From contig JAPHRO010000011.1 of the NCBI GenBank assembly GCA_026195895.1, forward strand, positions 1-64,000: DNA of 64,000 nt. Reading direction: 5' to 3'. Position 1 is the stretch's first letter. Each line of letters opens with the position of its first letter. Under the pieces are notes generated by a model that saw nothing but the letters and a program-made list of their open reading frames with translations, ran no database searches and was not told the origin of the DNA. This document shows, piece by piece, positions 26,047-35,909 of the stretch. A program made the position numbers and the translations under genes. This DNA comes from Gammaproteobacteria bacterium. Its GTDB lineage: Bacteria; Pseudomonadota; Gammaproteobacteria; SZUA-229.

Positions 26047-28515
26047 ATGAGCATCAGACGCGGTATTAATTATGTAGCCAGGAAAATTCTTTATCTCTGG
26101 GTAAAATCTGAAGCGGTTCCTGCTCGTGCAGAATTATTAAATATCAATCCGGACATACCCGTAATCTATGTTCTGGATGCTCGCGCCTGGTCAAATTTAC
26201 TGGTGCTGGAAGCCGAATGTGATCGGCTGAATGTGCCTTCACCCATAGATCGCATTCCCTCAGAATTATTGGCCGCCTGGCACTCGGTATATACCATCGC
26301 ACCGCGGCAGCCCTTTAAAGCATGGCTGCAAAAACAACCCAAACGTTCAAGAATGCTACGGGGTATTGTTGAAATATTGCGTGAAAACCCAGAACAGGAT
26401 ATTCAGTTTCTGCCGGTGACGGTTTTCTGGGGACGACCTGTTGCCACGCAGAAACACTGGCTAACATTATTATTTGCTGATAGCTGGGGATTGGCGGGTC
26501 GCACCCGCAAGCTGTTTACTATTTTGTTTCATGGTCGTCATACGCTGGTGAATTTCTCAGAAGTGATTACCTATCGTGGGAGTAGTTTTAATCATTTCTC
26601 GGATGATGAAATAATAGATAAACTACAACAGCGTTTTTCGACAAGTCTGAATGAATTAAAAACCGCAACCCTGGGGCCGGATGTTTCACATCGACGTACC
26701 CTGGTGCGGGATTTAATCTTAAAGCCAGATGTACAAAAGGCGATAAAAAAACGCAGCGAAGAAGACAATCGAAGCGAATATAAGGCCACCCTTCAAGCCA
26801 GACGCTATTTGAATGAAATTGTCGCAGATTGTACCAGTATCACCATACAGGTAATGCAGCGAGGATTGACTGCTTTCTGGCATAAGTTTTATTCGGGTAT
26901 CAATATCACCAATAATGAATATCTGAAAAATCTGGCTTTGACCCATGAACTGGTGTACGTGCCCTGTCATCGCAGTCATATCGATTATTTATTGTTGTCG
27001 TACATTATTTACTATGAGGGTTTAGCCTTGCCCTATATCGCAGCGGGTAAAAATCTTAATATGCCTGTTATTGGGTCAATTCTACGCGGGGGTGGTGCCT
27101 TTTTTATTCGCCGCAGTTTTCGCGGCAATGAACTTTATTCCACTGTGCTGTTTGAATATCTGGCGGAATTAATTTCTACGGGCATGCCAATTGAGTATTT
27201 TATCGAAGGTGGGCGTAGCCGTACCGGGCGCTTATTAAAGCCAAAGCCAGGTATGTTAGCCATGACTATACGCGGTTTTTTGAAATATCGAAAAAGACCA
27301 TTGGCTTTTATTCCGGTGTATATAGGATATGAAAAATTACTCGAAGGCAAAGCTTACCAGACAGAACTTTCTGGAGAAGATAAAAAAAGTGAAACTTTTT
27401 TTAATTCAATGCGTTCGATGTTAAGAATCAAAGGTGAATTTGGTAAAGTTGCGGCCAATTTTGGTAAACCGGTATTTTTAAATCAAATGCTGGATTGCCA
27501 TCATCCATCATGGTCATCAGAAGCTTACGATGATGCCACGCGCCCTGAATGGCTGTTCGAGGTAGTGAATAAGACAGCTCAAAAAATAATGCGTCATATT
27601 AACCAGGCCGTTACTGTTAATTCCATCAACCTTATTTCAACTGTGCTGTTAGCCACATCAAAACAAACGATGGATGAAATTGAGCTTGTCAGGATGGTTG
27701 AAATGTATCAGTCCATGATTACATCACAGGCTTATTCTGACCGTATGATTGTCACCAGCCGCAGTGGTGCTGATCAAATAAAGCATGCTGAAAATCTTAA
27801 AATGATAAAACGCCGCAAGCATCAACTGGGCGATATTATTTATCTCGATGCAAGGCATGCCATATCTATGACCTATTACAGGAATAATATTATTCATTTG
27901 ATGGCATTGCCGTCGTTAATTGCCTGCTGTTTTTTTAATATGCGTTCGCTGACTCGGGATGAAATTGTCAATCTGGTGGCGCTTGCCTATCCGTTTGTAA
28001 AGACAGAGCTTTTTTTAGTCTGGAAAAAAGCAGAACTGGCGGCAGCTATAGATCGTATGCTGGATGTAATGGCTAGCCAGGGTCTACTGATAAAGAATGA
28101 GCAAATAAACGTATTCACACGGCCCGGATCAGGTGCAGTAGAATTTAATCAGCTGAGCCTGCTGGCGAGAGTAATATCACCTATCCTGGAGGTGTATTAT
28201 CTGACTCTGGCTATGGTATCGCGTAGCGGCACCGAGAGAATATCCAAGGAAGAGCTTGAAAATCGTTGTTACCTGATGGCGCAGCGTGTGGCAATGATAT
28301 ATGAGCTGAATTCACCGGATTTCTCAGATAAGAAATTAATTTCTAATTTTATCGATACTCTGATTCATATCGATTATTTAAAAGTCTATGATACCGAACA
28401 CCTGGAATACAGCGAGGTTTTTCATAAGGCGGACAGGCGTATTCGCTTGCTGTTAAGCAAAGAAATGCGTTCCAATATTCTGCAGATGTTAAAAATCAAT
28501 CAAGCTGATATATGA
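26047..28515 (+). CDS. plsB: Glycerol-3-phosphate 1-O-acyltransferase
   Basis: PlsB acylates position 1 of sn-glycerol 3-phosphate with acyl-ACP or acyl-CoA, the first step of phospholipid synthesis, at the inner membrane. Acyltransferase block I is HRSHID near residue 307, almost the same position as in E. coli PlsB. Block II is FFIRRSFRGN, block III is EGGRSRTGR and block IV is FIPVYIGYE. The length of 822 residues is typical. No strong ribosome binding site is seen, and the gene starts 57 bases after the secreted-protein gene. Confidence 0.97.
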   Translation: MSIRRGINYVARKILYLWVKSEAVPARAELLNINPDIPVIYVLDARAWSNLLVLEAECDRLNVPSPIDRIPSELLAAWHSVYTIAPRQPFKAWLQKQPKRSRMLRGIVEILRENPEQDIQFLPVTVFWGRPVATQKHWLTLLFADSWGLAGRTRKLFTILFHGRHTLVNFSEVITYRGSSFNHFSDDEIIDKLQQRFSTSLNELKTATLGPDVSHRRTLVRDLILKPDVQKAIKKRSEEDNRSEYKATLQARRYLNEIVADCTSITIQVMQRGLTAFWHKFYSGINITNNEYLKNLALTHELVYVPCHRSHIDYLLLSYIIYYEGLALPYIAAGKNLNMPVIGSILRGGGAFFIRRSFRGNELYSTVLFEYLAELISTGMPIEYFIEGGRSRTGRLLKPKPGMLAMTIRGFLKYRKRPLAFIPVYIGYEKLLEGKAYQTELSGEDKKSETFFNSMRSMLRIKGEFGKVAANFGKPVFLNQMLDCHHPSWSSEAYDDATRPEWLFEVVNKTAQKIMRHINQAVTVNSINLISTVLLATSKQTMDEIELVRMVEMYQSMITSQAYSDRMIVTSRSGADQIKHAENLKMIKRRKHQLGDIIYLDARHAISMTYYRNNIIHLMALPSLIACCFFNMRSLTRDEIVNLVALAYPFVKTELFLVWKKAELAAAIDRMLDVMASQGLLIKNEQINVFTRPGSGAVEFNQLSLLARVISPILEVYYLTLAMVSRSGTERISKEELENRCYLMAQRVAMIYELNSPDFSDKKLISNFIDTLIHIDYLKVYDTEHLEYSEVFHKADRRIRLLLSKEMRSNILQMLKINQADI

Positions 28516-28525
28516 AATAAGTTAG

Positions 28526-29155
28526 ATGATGACAAAAATTGGCATCCTGAGCGATATACATGCAACCCCTGCACCAGTGGCAGAGGCATTGGCGATTTTT
28601 AAAAAGCAGAATGTTTCCCTGGTTCTGTGCGCCGGTGATATAGCGGGTTATGGCAGCGGACTGGAAGAAACAATCGAGTTGCTCATCGAAAACAATTGCC
28701 AGTCGATTTCGGGAAATCATGATGAATGGTATTTGCGTGATTCGACAGATGCAGAAAATTCGGCCAATAAATATTTAAGTGAATTACCATCGGTTAGAGA
28801 ATTTTATATGGAAAATAAAAATATTTATATGGTTCATGCCAGTCCTCCAGATTCATCTTTAGATGGCATGAAGATGCTTGATGAAAACGGACATATCCTG
28901 TCCGCGGAAAAGAGTTATTGGACGCAGCAACTTGCAGACTTTAAACCAGAGGTGCTGATAGTTGGGCACACGCATCAGGTGTTTGCAGAAAATATTGGCA
29001 ATACATTTGTCATTAATCCTGGGAGTACATGTTTTAATCACAGTTGCGTGATACTTGAACTACCTTCATTAAGTGTGAGTATTTTTCCTCTTTCTGGAAA
29101 GTCTATTCATAAAACATGGAACTGGGGTATGTATTATTCAAAAGGTAAAAGTTAG
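28526..29155 (+). CDS. Metallophosphoesterase (YfcE/calcineurin-like)
   Basis: This 209-residue two-metal phosphoesterase has the motifs GILSDIHATP (residues 6-15), CAGDIAGYG, SGNHDEW, HASPPD and VGHTHQVF...NPGS in the expected order. It is probably a cytosolic phosphodiesterase or phosphatase of unknown substrate. It starts 10 bases after plsB and is likely co-transcribed. Tandem ATG codons at 28526 and 28529 leave the exact start open. Confidence 0.85.
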   Translation: MMTKIGILSDIHATPAPVAEALAIFKKQNVSLVLCAGDIAGYGSGLEETIELLIENNCQSISGNHDEWYLRDSTDAENSANKYLSELPSVREFYMENKNIYMVHASPPDSSLDGMKMLDENGHILSAEKSYWTQQLADFKPEVLIVGHTHQVFAENIGNTFVINPGSTCFNHSCVILELPSLSVSIFPLSGKSIHKTWNWGMYYSKGKS

Positions 29156-29463
29156 GAAAACATATATGAAATTAATGCCATTTTTTATCGTTTAACTCAA
29201 AAATTTAATAAATATTTACTATATGCAATCTAAGTGATTGTGTTTAAAGCAAAAAAAAGTTCAGACTAGAGGTGGTATCTTCGCTAGTATTCTCCTGTAT
29301 AATCGATTTACCAGGGCGAAATATAAGACCCCGGATCATTAGACTATATTGATTATGATTAATATTCTTACTTTGCCAGATTGATATACTGGATTAAAGG
29401 AAGAGTGAAAAATCAATAATTATTAAAATAAAAATATATTCATTTTCATTCATGGATGAGACT

Positions 29464-29542
29464 CACGTAAGTTGCCTTGTAGCAGGTTGATGCTTCGGTA
29501 TCTCCTGTGGGTAGCAAGGTTACGTGTCCGGCGCTGACCGGA
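29464..29542 (+). promoter_or_regulatory. Structured leader (two hairpins) upstream of the GGDEF-EAL gene
   Basis: The 416-base gap 29156-29571 is AT-rich and featureless up to about 29455. A long hairpin follows: CACGTAA (29464-29470) pairs with TTACGTG (29520-29526), CCTTG with CAAGG, AGG with CCT, GAT with ATC, closed by a C(TTCG)G tetraloop, with purine-rich asymmetric internal loops. A second hairpin TCCGG/CCGGA follows at 29527-29542. The structure ends 29 bases before the start codon. It resembles a regulatory RNA element, but it does not match the c-di-GMP-I consensus as I know it. Confidence 0.45.
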
Positions 29543-29571
29543 TTTTATATGGAACTGGGAAGTTGTATTGA

Positions 29572-31911
29572 ATGGCGGATTATAAGAAAGAAATTGAGGC
29601 TGAACTCAGAAAGCTACTAAAAGATTTGAAAGCTGATTTTTCAAATCAGAAAGAAGTCAGCGTTATGCAGCGGGTTATGTACGGCCTGGAAGTTCACCAG
29701 GTAGAGCAGGAACTGCAAAATTTAGAATTCCAGCGAGTTCGTGCAGATCTGGAGCAGACGCGAGACCGTTATGCTGAATTATATGACTTCGCACCCGTTG
29801 CATATGTCACCTTCGATAATCAGGCGCACATCACCGAGTTGAATCTTGCAGCTGCAAAATTGCTTGGTTTAGATCATGAGCATATCGTTAACCAGCCGAT
29901 TAGTCGCTGGCTTTCAGAAAAAGACGTTCAACATTTTCTGCAGCACCTTTACCAGGTTTCTTTATCCAGGAAAAAAACTTCTACTGAGCTTACGCTGATT
30001 CGTGAGAATAAAAGTGAAGTAATCGTGCGTCTGGAAAGTATCGCTGTACGTGATGCCGATGGCGTAGCAACGCGTTGTCAGACCGCAATCCTGGATATTA
30101 CGGATAGCAAACGTGCTCAGCAGGCAATGCATCTTTCGCAGGAAGAACTTGCCCATAGAGTTAAAGAAAGAACCTATGAATTAGAGCGCACAAATCGGGC
30201 GTTGCAACAGGAAATTAGCCAGCATGCTAAAGCGAGCGAAAAGCTACGCCAGGCTTCTATTGTCTTTGACAATACTGAAGACGGTATTATTTTCATGGAT
30301 GCACAATTTAATATCGTTAACGTTAATCGCTCATTTTCGCGAATAACTGGATATGCTCCAGCAGAGCTGATTGGCGAAACGCCAATAAATCTGTTTACCA
30401 GTCGCACTGACAATGACCAGTACAAAACCATGCAGATGGCATTAAATGGTTATGGCCACTGGAAGGGTGAGCTCTGGTATCAGTGTAAGGATGGTGAGCA
30501 AATACCTATCTGGGAAAATATAAACGTTGTTAAAGATGAAACTGGAAAAATTAGCCATTATGTTGCCATAGTGACAGATATTACCGCGCTCAAAGAAACT
30601 GAAATGCGCCTTGAGCATCTGGCCCATCATGATGCGCTTACTGGATTGCCTAACAGGTTGAACTACTCGGCAATACTTGAACAGGCGATGAAACGTGTGC
30701 AGCGTCGGAAAAAAAGCCTGGCTTTGCTGTTGCTTGATTTAGATGGCTTTAAGCAGATTAATGATACCCATGGTCATGCTGCAGGCGACACCCTGTTAAA
30801 AGTCGTAGCCGAGCGCTTACAGGATTCGATACGCAATGAAGATACCGTTGCCAGATTGGGTGGTGACGAATTTACTGTTGTTTTAGAAGATATCAGTCAA
30901 TTTGAAGATGCCGGATTAATTGCCGAAAAAATCCTGTATTCGGTGGCGGAGCCCATTGAATTTGAAGGAAAGATGATATCACCCACGACCAGTATTGGCA
31001 TTAGTGTTTATCCCGATGATGCGGAAGATGCAGAGAATTTATTGCGCGCGGCAGACGCTGCAATGTATCGTTCCAAAGAACTTGGTGGCAATACCTATCA
31101 ATTTTTTACCCAGGATTTATCCGAACTGGCCGTTGAAAGCCTGGTGCTGGAAAAACAGTTACGCAATGCATTGCAGGAAGATCAGTTTGAAGTTTATTAC
31201 CAGCCTAAAGTGACCTTGAGTGATGACAAAATAGTTGGTATGGAAGCCTTATTGCGTTGGAATCATCCGGAAAGAGGTTTGTTGAAGCCCGATGCCTTTA
31301 TATCGGTTGCTGAGGAAACCGGACTCATTGTAGAGATAGACGACTGGGTGCTGAATACGGCCTGTGCCCAGGTAATGCTCTGGCAAAAGTTAATGCTGGC
31401 ACCCATTCGAATTGCTATAAATCTTGCTGGGCGAACTCTGGTGCATAATCCAAATATTGTTGAGCAGGTGAAAAGTGCACTTAATGCCACGGAGCTGGAA
31501 CCCTCCTGTCTTGAGTTGGAAATACCTGAGCTGGCATTGAAAGGCTCGAAACAGTGCATCAATACTCTGCATAAATTAAAAGCCCTGGGTATAACCCTTT
31601 CGATTAATGATTTTGGTACTGGTTTCTCCTCAATCAGTTCATTGAAGGATTTGCCAATAGATGTACTTAAAATCGACCGATCTTTTGTCAGCGACATTCC
31701 TAATAATCCCAATGATATTGCTCTGGCGTCTGCCATAATAGCCATGGGAAGAAACCTGAAATTAAAAGTCACCGCTGAAGGTGTTGGCACCGCCGAACAG
31801 CTCAATTATCTGCGGGATCTGGGTTGTGATGAAATGCAGGGTTATCTGTTTAGTCGGCCAGTTTCCTCAGAAGGCGCTCAGAATTACATTGAAAAGGGAA
31901 AACTGCATTGA
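29572..31911 (+). CDS. PAS-GGDEF-EAL cyclic-di-GMP signalling protein with altered EAL site
   Basis: This 779-residue cytosolic protein has an N-terminal coiled coil (1-60), PAS near 70-170, a second PAS near 225-345, GGDEF near 355-515 and EAL near 530-775. The diguanylate cyclase site GGDEF (430-434) and the inhibitory RxxD site (RNED, from residue 421) are intact, so c-di-GMP synthesis with product inhibition is expected. The EAL motif (from residue 557), KIDRSF and the QGYLFSRP end are present. The loop motif usually written DDFGTG is NDFGTG (Asn 679), and the usual E-x-TES segment is EIPEL. Since the first Asp binds catalytic metal in known phosphodiesterases, hydrolysis is probably weak or lost. 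No membrane helix is seen. Confidence 0.93.
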   Translation: MADYKKEIEAELRKLLKDLKADFSNQKEVSVMQRVMYGLEVHQVEQELQNLEFQRVRADLEQTRDRYAELYDFAPVAYVTFDNQAHITELNLAAAKLLGLDHEHIVNQPISRWLSEKDVQHFLQHLYQVSLSRKKTSTELTLIRENKSEVIVRLESIAVRDADGVATRCQTAILDITDSKRAQQAMHLSQEELAHRVKERTYELERTNRALQQEISQHAKASEKLRQASIVFDNTEDGIIFMDAQFNIVNVNRSFSRITGYAPAELIGETPINLFTSRTDNDQYKTMQMALNGYGHWKGELWYQCKDGEQIPIWENINVVKDETGKISHYVAIVTDITALKETEMRLEHLAHHDALTGLPNRLNYSAILEQAMKRVQRRKKSLALLLLDLDGFKQINDTHGHAAGDTLLKVVAERLQDSIRNEDTVARLGGDEFTVVLEDISQFEDAGLIAEKILYSVAEPIEFEGKMISPTTSIGISVYPDDAEDAENLLRAADAAMYRSKELGGNTYQFFTQDLSELAVESLVLEKQLRNALQEDQFEVYYQPKVTLSDDKIVGMEALLRWNHPERGLLKPDAFISVAEETGLIVEIDDWVLNTACAQVMLWQKLMLAPIRIAINLAGRTLVHNPNIVEQVKSALNATELEPSCLELEIPELALKGSKQCINTLHKLKALGITLSINDFGTGFSSISSLKDLPIDVLKIDRSFVSDIPNNPNDIALASAIIAMGRNLKLKVTAEGVGTAEQLNYLRDLGCDEMQGYLFSRPVSSEGAQNYIEKGKLH

Positions 31912-32145
31912 GCCATCTAGTGGTTTTTGTTATCCATCCGCTTTAATTTACTAGCCATTTCAGGCTGCATTCAAGTAGACTTTCTTTAATCGCCGGTTCA
32001 CCAAAGTATGGTGATGTGTAGGCAAATTCCTGGAAAATAGTGCTTGTCATATTTAATAGCGTGTTTCCTGCTATTCTTAATTTCAAAGCTAATTAGTCAT
32101 GTTTTATGACTAAATATTTCTATAAAAACAAATGGGGTATGAAAA

Positions 32146-33075
32146 ATGAAACTGGCTATGATCGGTCTTGGCAAAATGGGCGCCAATATGGTACGTCGAC
32201 TGGTGAACCATGGGCATGAGGTTACCGCTTATGACGTAGAGCATGATGTCGCCACTGCTCTGGCTGATGAATTGAAAAATGTTACGGCTACCAGCACGCT
32301 TAAAGCGACGCTGGAGGATTTACCTGTACCTCGCGTAGTCTGGCTAATGGTGCCGCATCAGTTTGTGGATGCATCTATTGACGATTTAATAGTAGCCGGT
32401 CTTGCCAGAGGCGATGTGGTTGTCGATGGTGGTAATTCGAACTTTAAGCTGAGCCAGCAACGGGCGGTTAATCTGGCAGAACAGGGTATCCAGTTTGTTG
32501 ATTCAGGTACTTCTGGTGGTGTCTGGGGATTAAACAATGGTTACAGCATTATGGTCGGTGGTACAAAAGAAGCGGTTGCTCTGGTGCAACCGGCGCTGGA
32601 GGCGCTGGCACCTGCACCGGATTTGGGCTGGGGCCATGTGGGGCCTGCAGGTGCTGGTCATTACGTGAAGATGGTACACAACGGTATTGAGTATGCTCTG
32701 ATGGAGGCTTATGCCGAGGGTTTCGAGTTGATGGACACCAGGCAGGAAATGGATCTTGATCTGCACCAGATTTCCCGTATCTGGCAGCATGGCAGCGTCG
32801 TGCGTTCCTGGTTGCTGGATTTGATCGCCGATGCGCTGGAAAGTGATGCGTCGTTGCGATCGTTGAGCGATTATGTCGATGATTCGGGTGAAGGTCGCTG
32901 GACGATAGTGGATTCTATCGAAAATGCGGTGCCAGTTCCGGTACTTGCGCTGGCCTTACAAATGCGTTTTCGCAGCAGACAATCACCTTCCTATGCGTGT
33001 AAGGTATTGAATGCAATGCGTGCAGGATTTGGTGGTCACGCTATACGTCCAGCAGGTGACGGTGAGGAGAGTTAA
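32146..33075 (+). CDS. gnd: 6-phosphogluconate dehydrogenase (decarboxylating), short YqeC/GndA type
   Basis: The enzyme oxidises and decarboxylates 6-phosphogluconate to ribulose 5-phosphate. The Rossmann motif GLGKMG is at residues 7-12, the substrate-binding segment DSGTSGG follows, and the catalytic block is GHYVKMVHNGIEY. At 309 residues it is the short form, often NAD-preferring, rather than the 470-residue E. coli form. The ribosome binding site GGGG lies close to the ATG. It heads the gnd-zwf-pgl operon (gaps of 2 and 21 bases). Confidence 0.95.
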   Translation: MKLAMIGLGKMGANMVRRLVNHGHEVTAYDVEHDVATALADELKNVTATSTLKATLEDLPVPRVVWLMVPHQFVDASIDDLIVAGLARGDVVVDGGNSNFKLSQQRAVNLAEQGIQFVDSGTSGGVWGLNNGYSIMVGGTKEAVALVQPALEALAPAPDLGWGHVGPAGAGHYVKMVHNGIEYALMEAYAEGFELMDTRQEMDLDLHQISRIWQHGSVVRSWLLDLIADALESDASLRSLSDYVDDSGEGRWTIVDSIENAVPVPVLALALQMRFRSRQSPSYACKVLNAMRAGFGGHAIRPAGDGEES

Positions 33076-33077
33076 GG

Positions 33078-34571
33078 GTGGTGAGTAAAGAACAAAATGT
33101 TATTTGTATGGATCAGGCGGACCCTGCCAATATCGTTATTTTTGGTGCGGCAGGTGATTTGACCAAGCGTAAACTCATGCCTGCGCTGTATAAAATGGTG
33201 CACTGTGGTCTGGTGCATCCGGAAAGTAAAATTATTGGTATCGTCAATAATCGAACTGATGAAGTCTGGCTATCGTTAATTAAAGATGGCCTGAAAGAAA
33301 ATCTGCCCGAGCCAATGTCCGAAGAAATGTGGCAGCACTTTTCTGATATGTTGAAAATGGTTCCCGGCGATCTGGCAGATGAGGAAACCTACAGTCGATT
33401 GACTAATGCGCTGGAAGTTTACGATGGCAGGAAAAATGCGATGTTTTATTGTGCTATTCCGCCACAATGGTATGGGGCTGCGGCAATTGGCTTGCAGAAT
33501 GCAGGTTTAGTGGATGAAGCGGATGGCTATCGTCGCATCGTTATTGAAAAACCCATTGGTACCAATCTGGAAACTGCGCAGAAATTAAATCACGAAATGC
33601 AGGCGGTTTTCGATGAATCACAGATCTATAGAATTGATCATTACCTGGGCAAGGAAAGCGTACAAAATCTTTTAGTGTATCGTTTCGCCAACGGCATTAT
33701 GGAACCGCTGTGGAATCGAAATTATATTGATCATATTCAGATTTCCGCTTCGGAAACATTGGGTATTGAATATCGAGCCAGGTATTACGAGAAATCCGGG
33801 GCCTTACGCGACATGATTCAGAGTCATCTTATGCAGGTGATGACCCTGGTTGCGATGGAGCCGCCGGTAGAATTTACTGCAGATGCGGTGCGCGATGAAA
33901 AAATGAAAGTGTTGCGTGCCGTGCGTCGTATTGATCCAGATGAAGACAAGCATTTATCGGTAGCCGCGCAATATGCATCGGGACAGATTGACGGCGAAAC
34001 GGTACCTGCTTATGTGAGTGAAGAAGGGGTGTCGCCTGAATCAGCAACTGAAACTTTTGCCGCGGTTAAGTTTTACATCGATAACTGGCGCTGGCAGGGT
34101 GTGCCATTTATTCTGTGGACTGGCAAGCGCCTGGAGAAAAAAGTCTCTGAAGTGGTAATACGTTTTCGTAAACCACCGTTTAATCTTTTTGATTCACATG
34201 CCACTGTGCCTAAAGCCAATGCACTGGTTTTTCGTTTGCAGCCGGATGAAGGGATCGTGTTGCGCATGAATGCAAAAATGCCCGGCCTGACGACGGACAT
34301 CCAGCGCATGGTGATGCGAGCACCCTATGCCCATGAAGGCATGCATGTTTCTGAGGCCTATGAAATATTATTGCATGATGTACTCATGGGTGACGCGACA
34401 CTGTTTTCCAGGTCAGATGAAATAGAAGAGTCGTGGGATATTGTTGAGCCCCTGATTAAATCCTGGCAGGATCGATTTTCTATCGAGCGCTACCGGGCAG
34501 GTACCTGGAATGTGCCGGCAATGGATGAATTACTGGAAGGATGTGAAGGCGGCTGGCATAAGCCAACCTAG
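33078..34571 (+). CDS. zwf: Glucose-6-phosphate 1-dehydrogenase
   Basis: This enzyme oxidises glucose 6-phosphate to 6-phosphogluconolactone with NADP or NAD. The nucleotide-binding motif GAAGDLTKRKL is near residue 23, the active-site motif RIDHYLGKE near residue 190, and EKPIGTNL precedes it. The length of 497 residues is typical. The start is one of two adjacent GTG codons (33078 or 33081), preceded by GAGGAG. It is the second gene of the oxidative pentose phosphate operon. Confidence 0.97.
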   Translation: MVSKEQNVICMDQADPANIVIFGAAGDLTKRKLMPALYKMVHCGLVHPESKIIGIVNNRTDEVWLSLIKDGLKENLPEPMSEEMWQHFSDMLKMVPGDLADEETYSRLTNALEVYDGRKNAMFYCAIPPQWYGAAAIGLQNAGLVDEADGYRRIVIEKPIGTNLETAQKLNHEMQAVFDESQIYRIDHYLGKESVQNLLVYRFANGIMEPLWNRNYIDHIQISASETLGIEYRARYYEKSGALRDMIQSHLMQVMTLVAMEPPVEFTADAVRDEKMKVLRAVRRIDPDEDKHLSVAAQYASGQIDGETVPAYVSEEGVSPESATETFAAVKFYIDNWRWQGVPFILWTGKRLEKKVSEVVIRFRKPPFNLFDSHATVPKANALVFRLQPDEGIVLRMNAKMPGLTTDIQRMVMRAPYAHEGMHVSEAYEILLHDVLMGDATLFSRSDEIEESWDIVEPLIKSWQDRFSIERYRAGTWNVPAMDELLEGCEGGWHKPT

Positions 34572-34592
34572 GGGCGGGAGGTGTTCTGAATC

Positions 34593-35258
34593 ATGCATAC
34601 ATGGCATGTTTATACAACAAAAGACCTGGCGGTTCAGGCGGTTACTGAATTTCTAGCGAGTAATATTCAGCAGGTTCTGCAATCTCAGCAGCAATGCCAC
34701 ATTGCTTTGCCGGGCGGTAATACGCCTGTGCCATGCTTAAAAAAATTATCAACTATGGATTTTCCCTGGCAACGTATTCATTGGTATCTGGGTGACGAAC
34801 GTTGTTACCCGGCTGGTCATCCAGATCGCAACGACACCATGATCCGAAAATATTTGTGGTCAAAAATCGAATCGCCAGAATCGAATAATCATCCGATAGC
34901 GGCTGAACTGGGACCGGAAAAAGCAGCGCAACTTTATGGTGATGAAATCGATAACTTGCCTGCGCTGGATATTGTTTTTTTAGGCATGGGTGAAGATGGA
35001 CATACCGCAAGTCTGTTTCCAGATAACGAAGCCTTGCACAATGATATGTCGGTGGTGCCAGTATTCAATGCGCCTAAACCACCGGACAAGCGGGTGTCAC
35101 TGGGCCGTTCTACATTAAAATCTGCAAAGCTCAGAATAGTGCTCGCTTTGGGTGAGGGTAAGCAGTCGCCTATTCAGAAAATTAAAAAGGGTATTGCATT
35201 GCCGGTAAATACTATTGGTGATATCGAATGGTTTGTGGATGAGAAGGCGGTTAAATAA
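34593..35258 (+). CDS. pgl: 6-phosphogluconolactonase
   Basis: This enzyme hydrolyses 6-phosphogluconolactone to 6-phosphogluconate, between the Zwf and Gnd steps. The 221-residue protein carries the SugarP_isomerase-type motifs LPGGNTPVPCL, YLGDERCYP and FLGMGEDGHTASLFP. All three oxidative-branch enzymes are therefore encoded together on one strand. Confidence 0.94.
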   Translation: MHTWHVYTTKDLAVQAVTEFLASNIQQVLQSQQQCHIALPGGNTPVPCLKKLSTMDFPWQRIHWYLGDERCYPAGHPDRNDTMIRKYLWSKIESPESNNHPIAAELGPEKAAQLYGDEIDNLPALDIVFLGMGEDGHTASLFPDNEALHNDMSVVPVFNAPKPPDKRVSLGRSTLKSAKLRIVLALGEGKQSPIQKIKKGIALPVNTIGDIEWFVDEKAVK

Positions 35259-35333
35259 ATTTGTTAATTACCCCGTAAAAAGTATTAAACTAAATCCAGC
35301 CGTTTAAAAATACATTTACCGAGATGATCGAGA

Positions 35334-35795
35334 ATGAAATTGTTGTTAATGCAGCATGGTGAGGCTTTATCCAGACAGGATGATATAAATCGGCCGTTGT
35401 CAGATAAAGGTAAAAATGATATCCAGCGCATGGCGAATTTTCTTGGCAATGCCAATATCAGCATAGACAGAGTTATACATAGCGGAAAAACACGGGCCGA
35501 GCAGACAGCATCGATTATTGCGTCGGGTTTATCTGGCTCGTGCACAATTCAGCAAGTGGATTTTATTAATCCGAATGATGATGTCGACGACTTTCTAAAT
35601 CGGTTGGATCCGCAGGTGGCAGGTGTAATGGTAGTCGGACATCTTCCATTTCTGGCTCGGCTGGTAGCGCATTTGAGCGTTAATGACAGCAGTAAATCAG
35701 TGGTTGCCTATGTGCCGGGTAGTATGGTTTGTCTGGAAAATAATGAGGATGATGAGTGGGAAATCTGCTGGATGATCCGACCCGAACTGGTTTAA
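35334..35795 (+). CDS. SixA-like histidine phosphatase with Gln in place of the RHG Arg
   Basis: This 153-residue protein matches the SixA branch of the histidine phosphatase superfamily: N-terminal LLMQHGEAL, RPLSDKGKNDI, VIHSGKTRAEQTA and MVVGHLPFLARL with the second catalytic His. The first motif is QHG rather than RHG, so the Arg that normally helps bind phosphate is a Gln, although the nucleophilic His remains. SixA removes phosphate from histidine phosphotransfer domains in E. coli. The activity of this variant is uncertain. It lies 75 bases after pgl. Confidence 0.85.
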   Translation: MKLLLMQHGEALSRQDDINRPLSDKGKNDIQRMANFLGNANISIDRVIHSGKTRAEQTASIIASGLSGSCTIQQVDFINPNDDVDDFLNRLDPQVAGVMVVGHLPFLARLVAHLSVNDSSKSVVAYVPGSMVCLENNEDDEWEICWMIRPELV

Positions 35796-35909
35796 TCAGT
35801 CATAAGGTTTATTTTAAATAATTGCCAGGCAATCAAATGATTTTATAAGTGACTATGTGCTCCCGGGGTATAATATAAATAATTATACAAGGGTATAAGG
35901 AGTGTATGT

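Noticed and set aside
29464-29526. c-di-GMP-I (GEMM) riboswitch
   Set aside because: Context is suggestive, but the conserved GACGCAAAGC core and GNRA-type tetraloop receptor pattern are absent. It is kept only as an unassigned structured leader.
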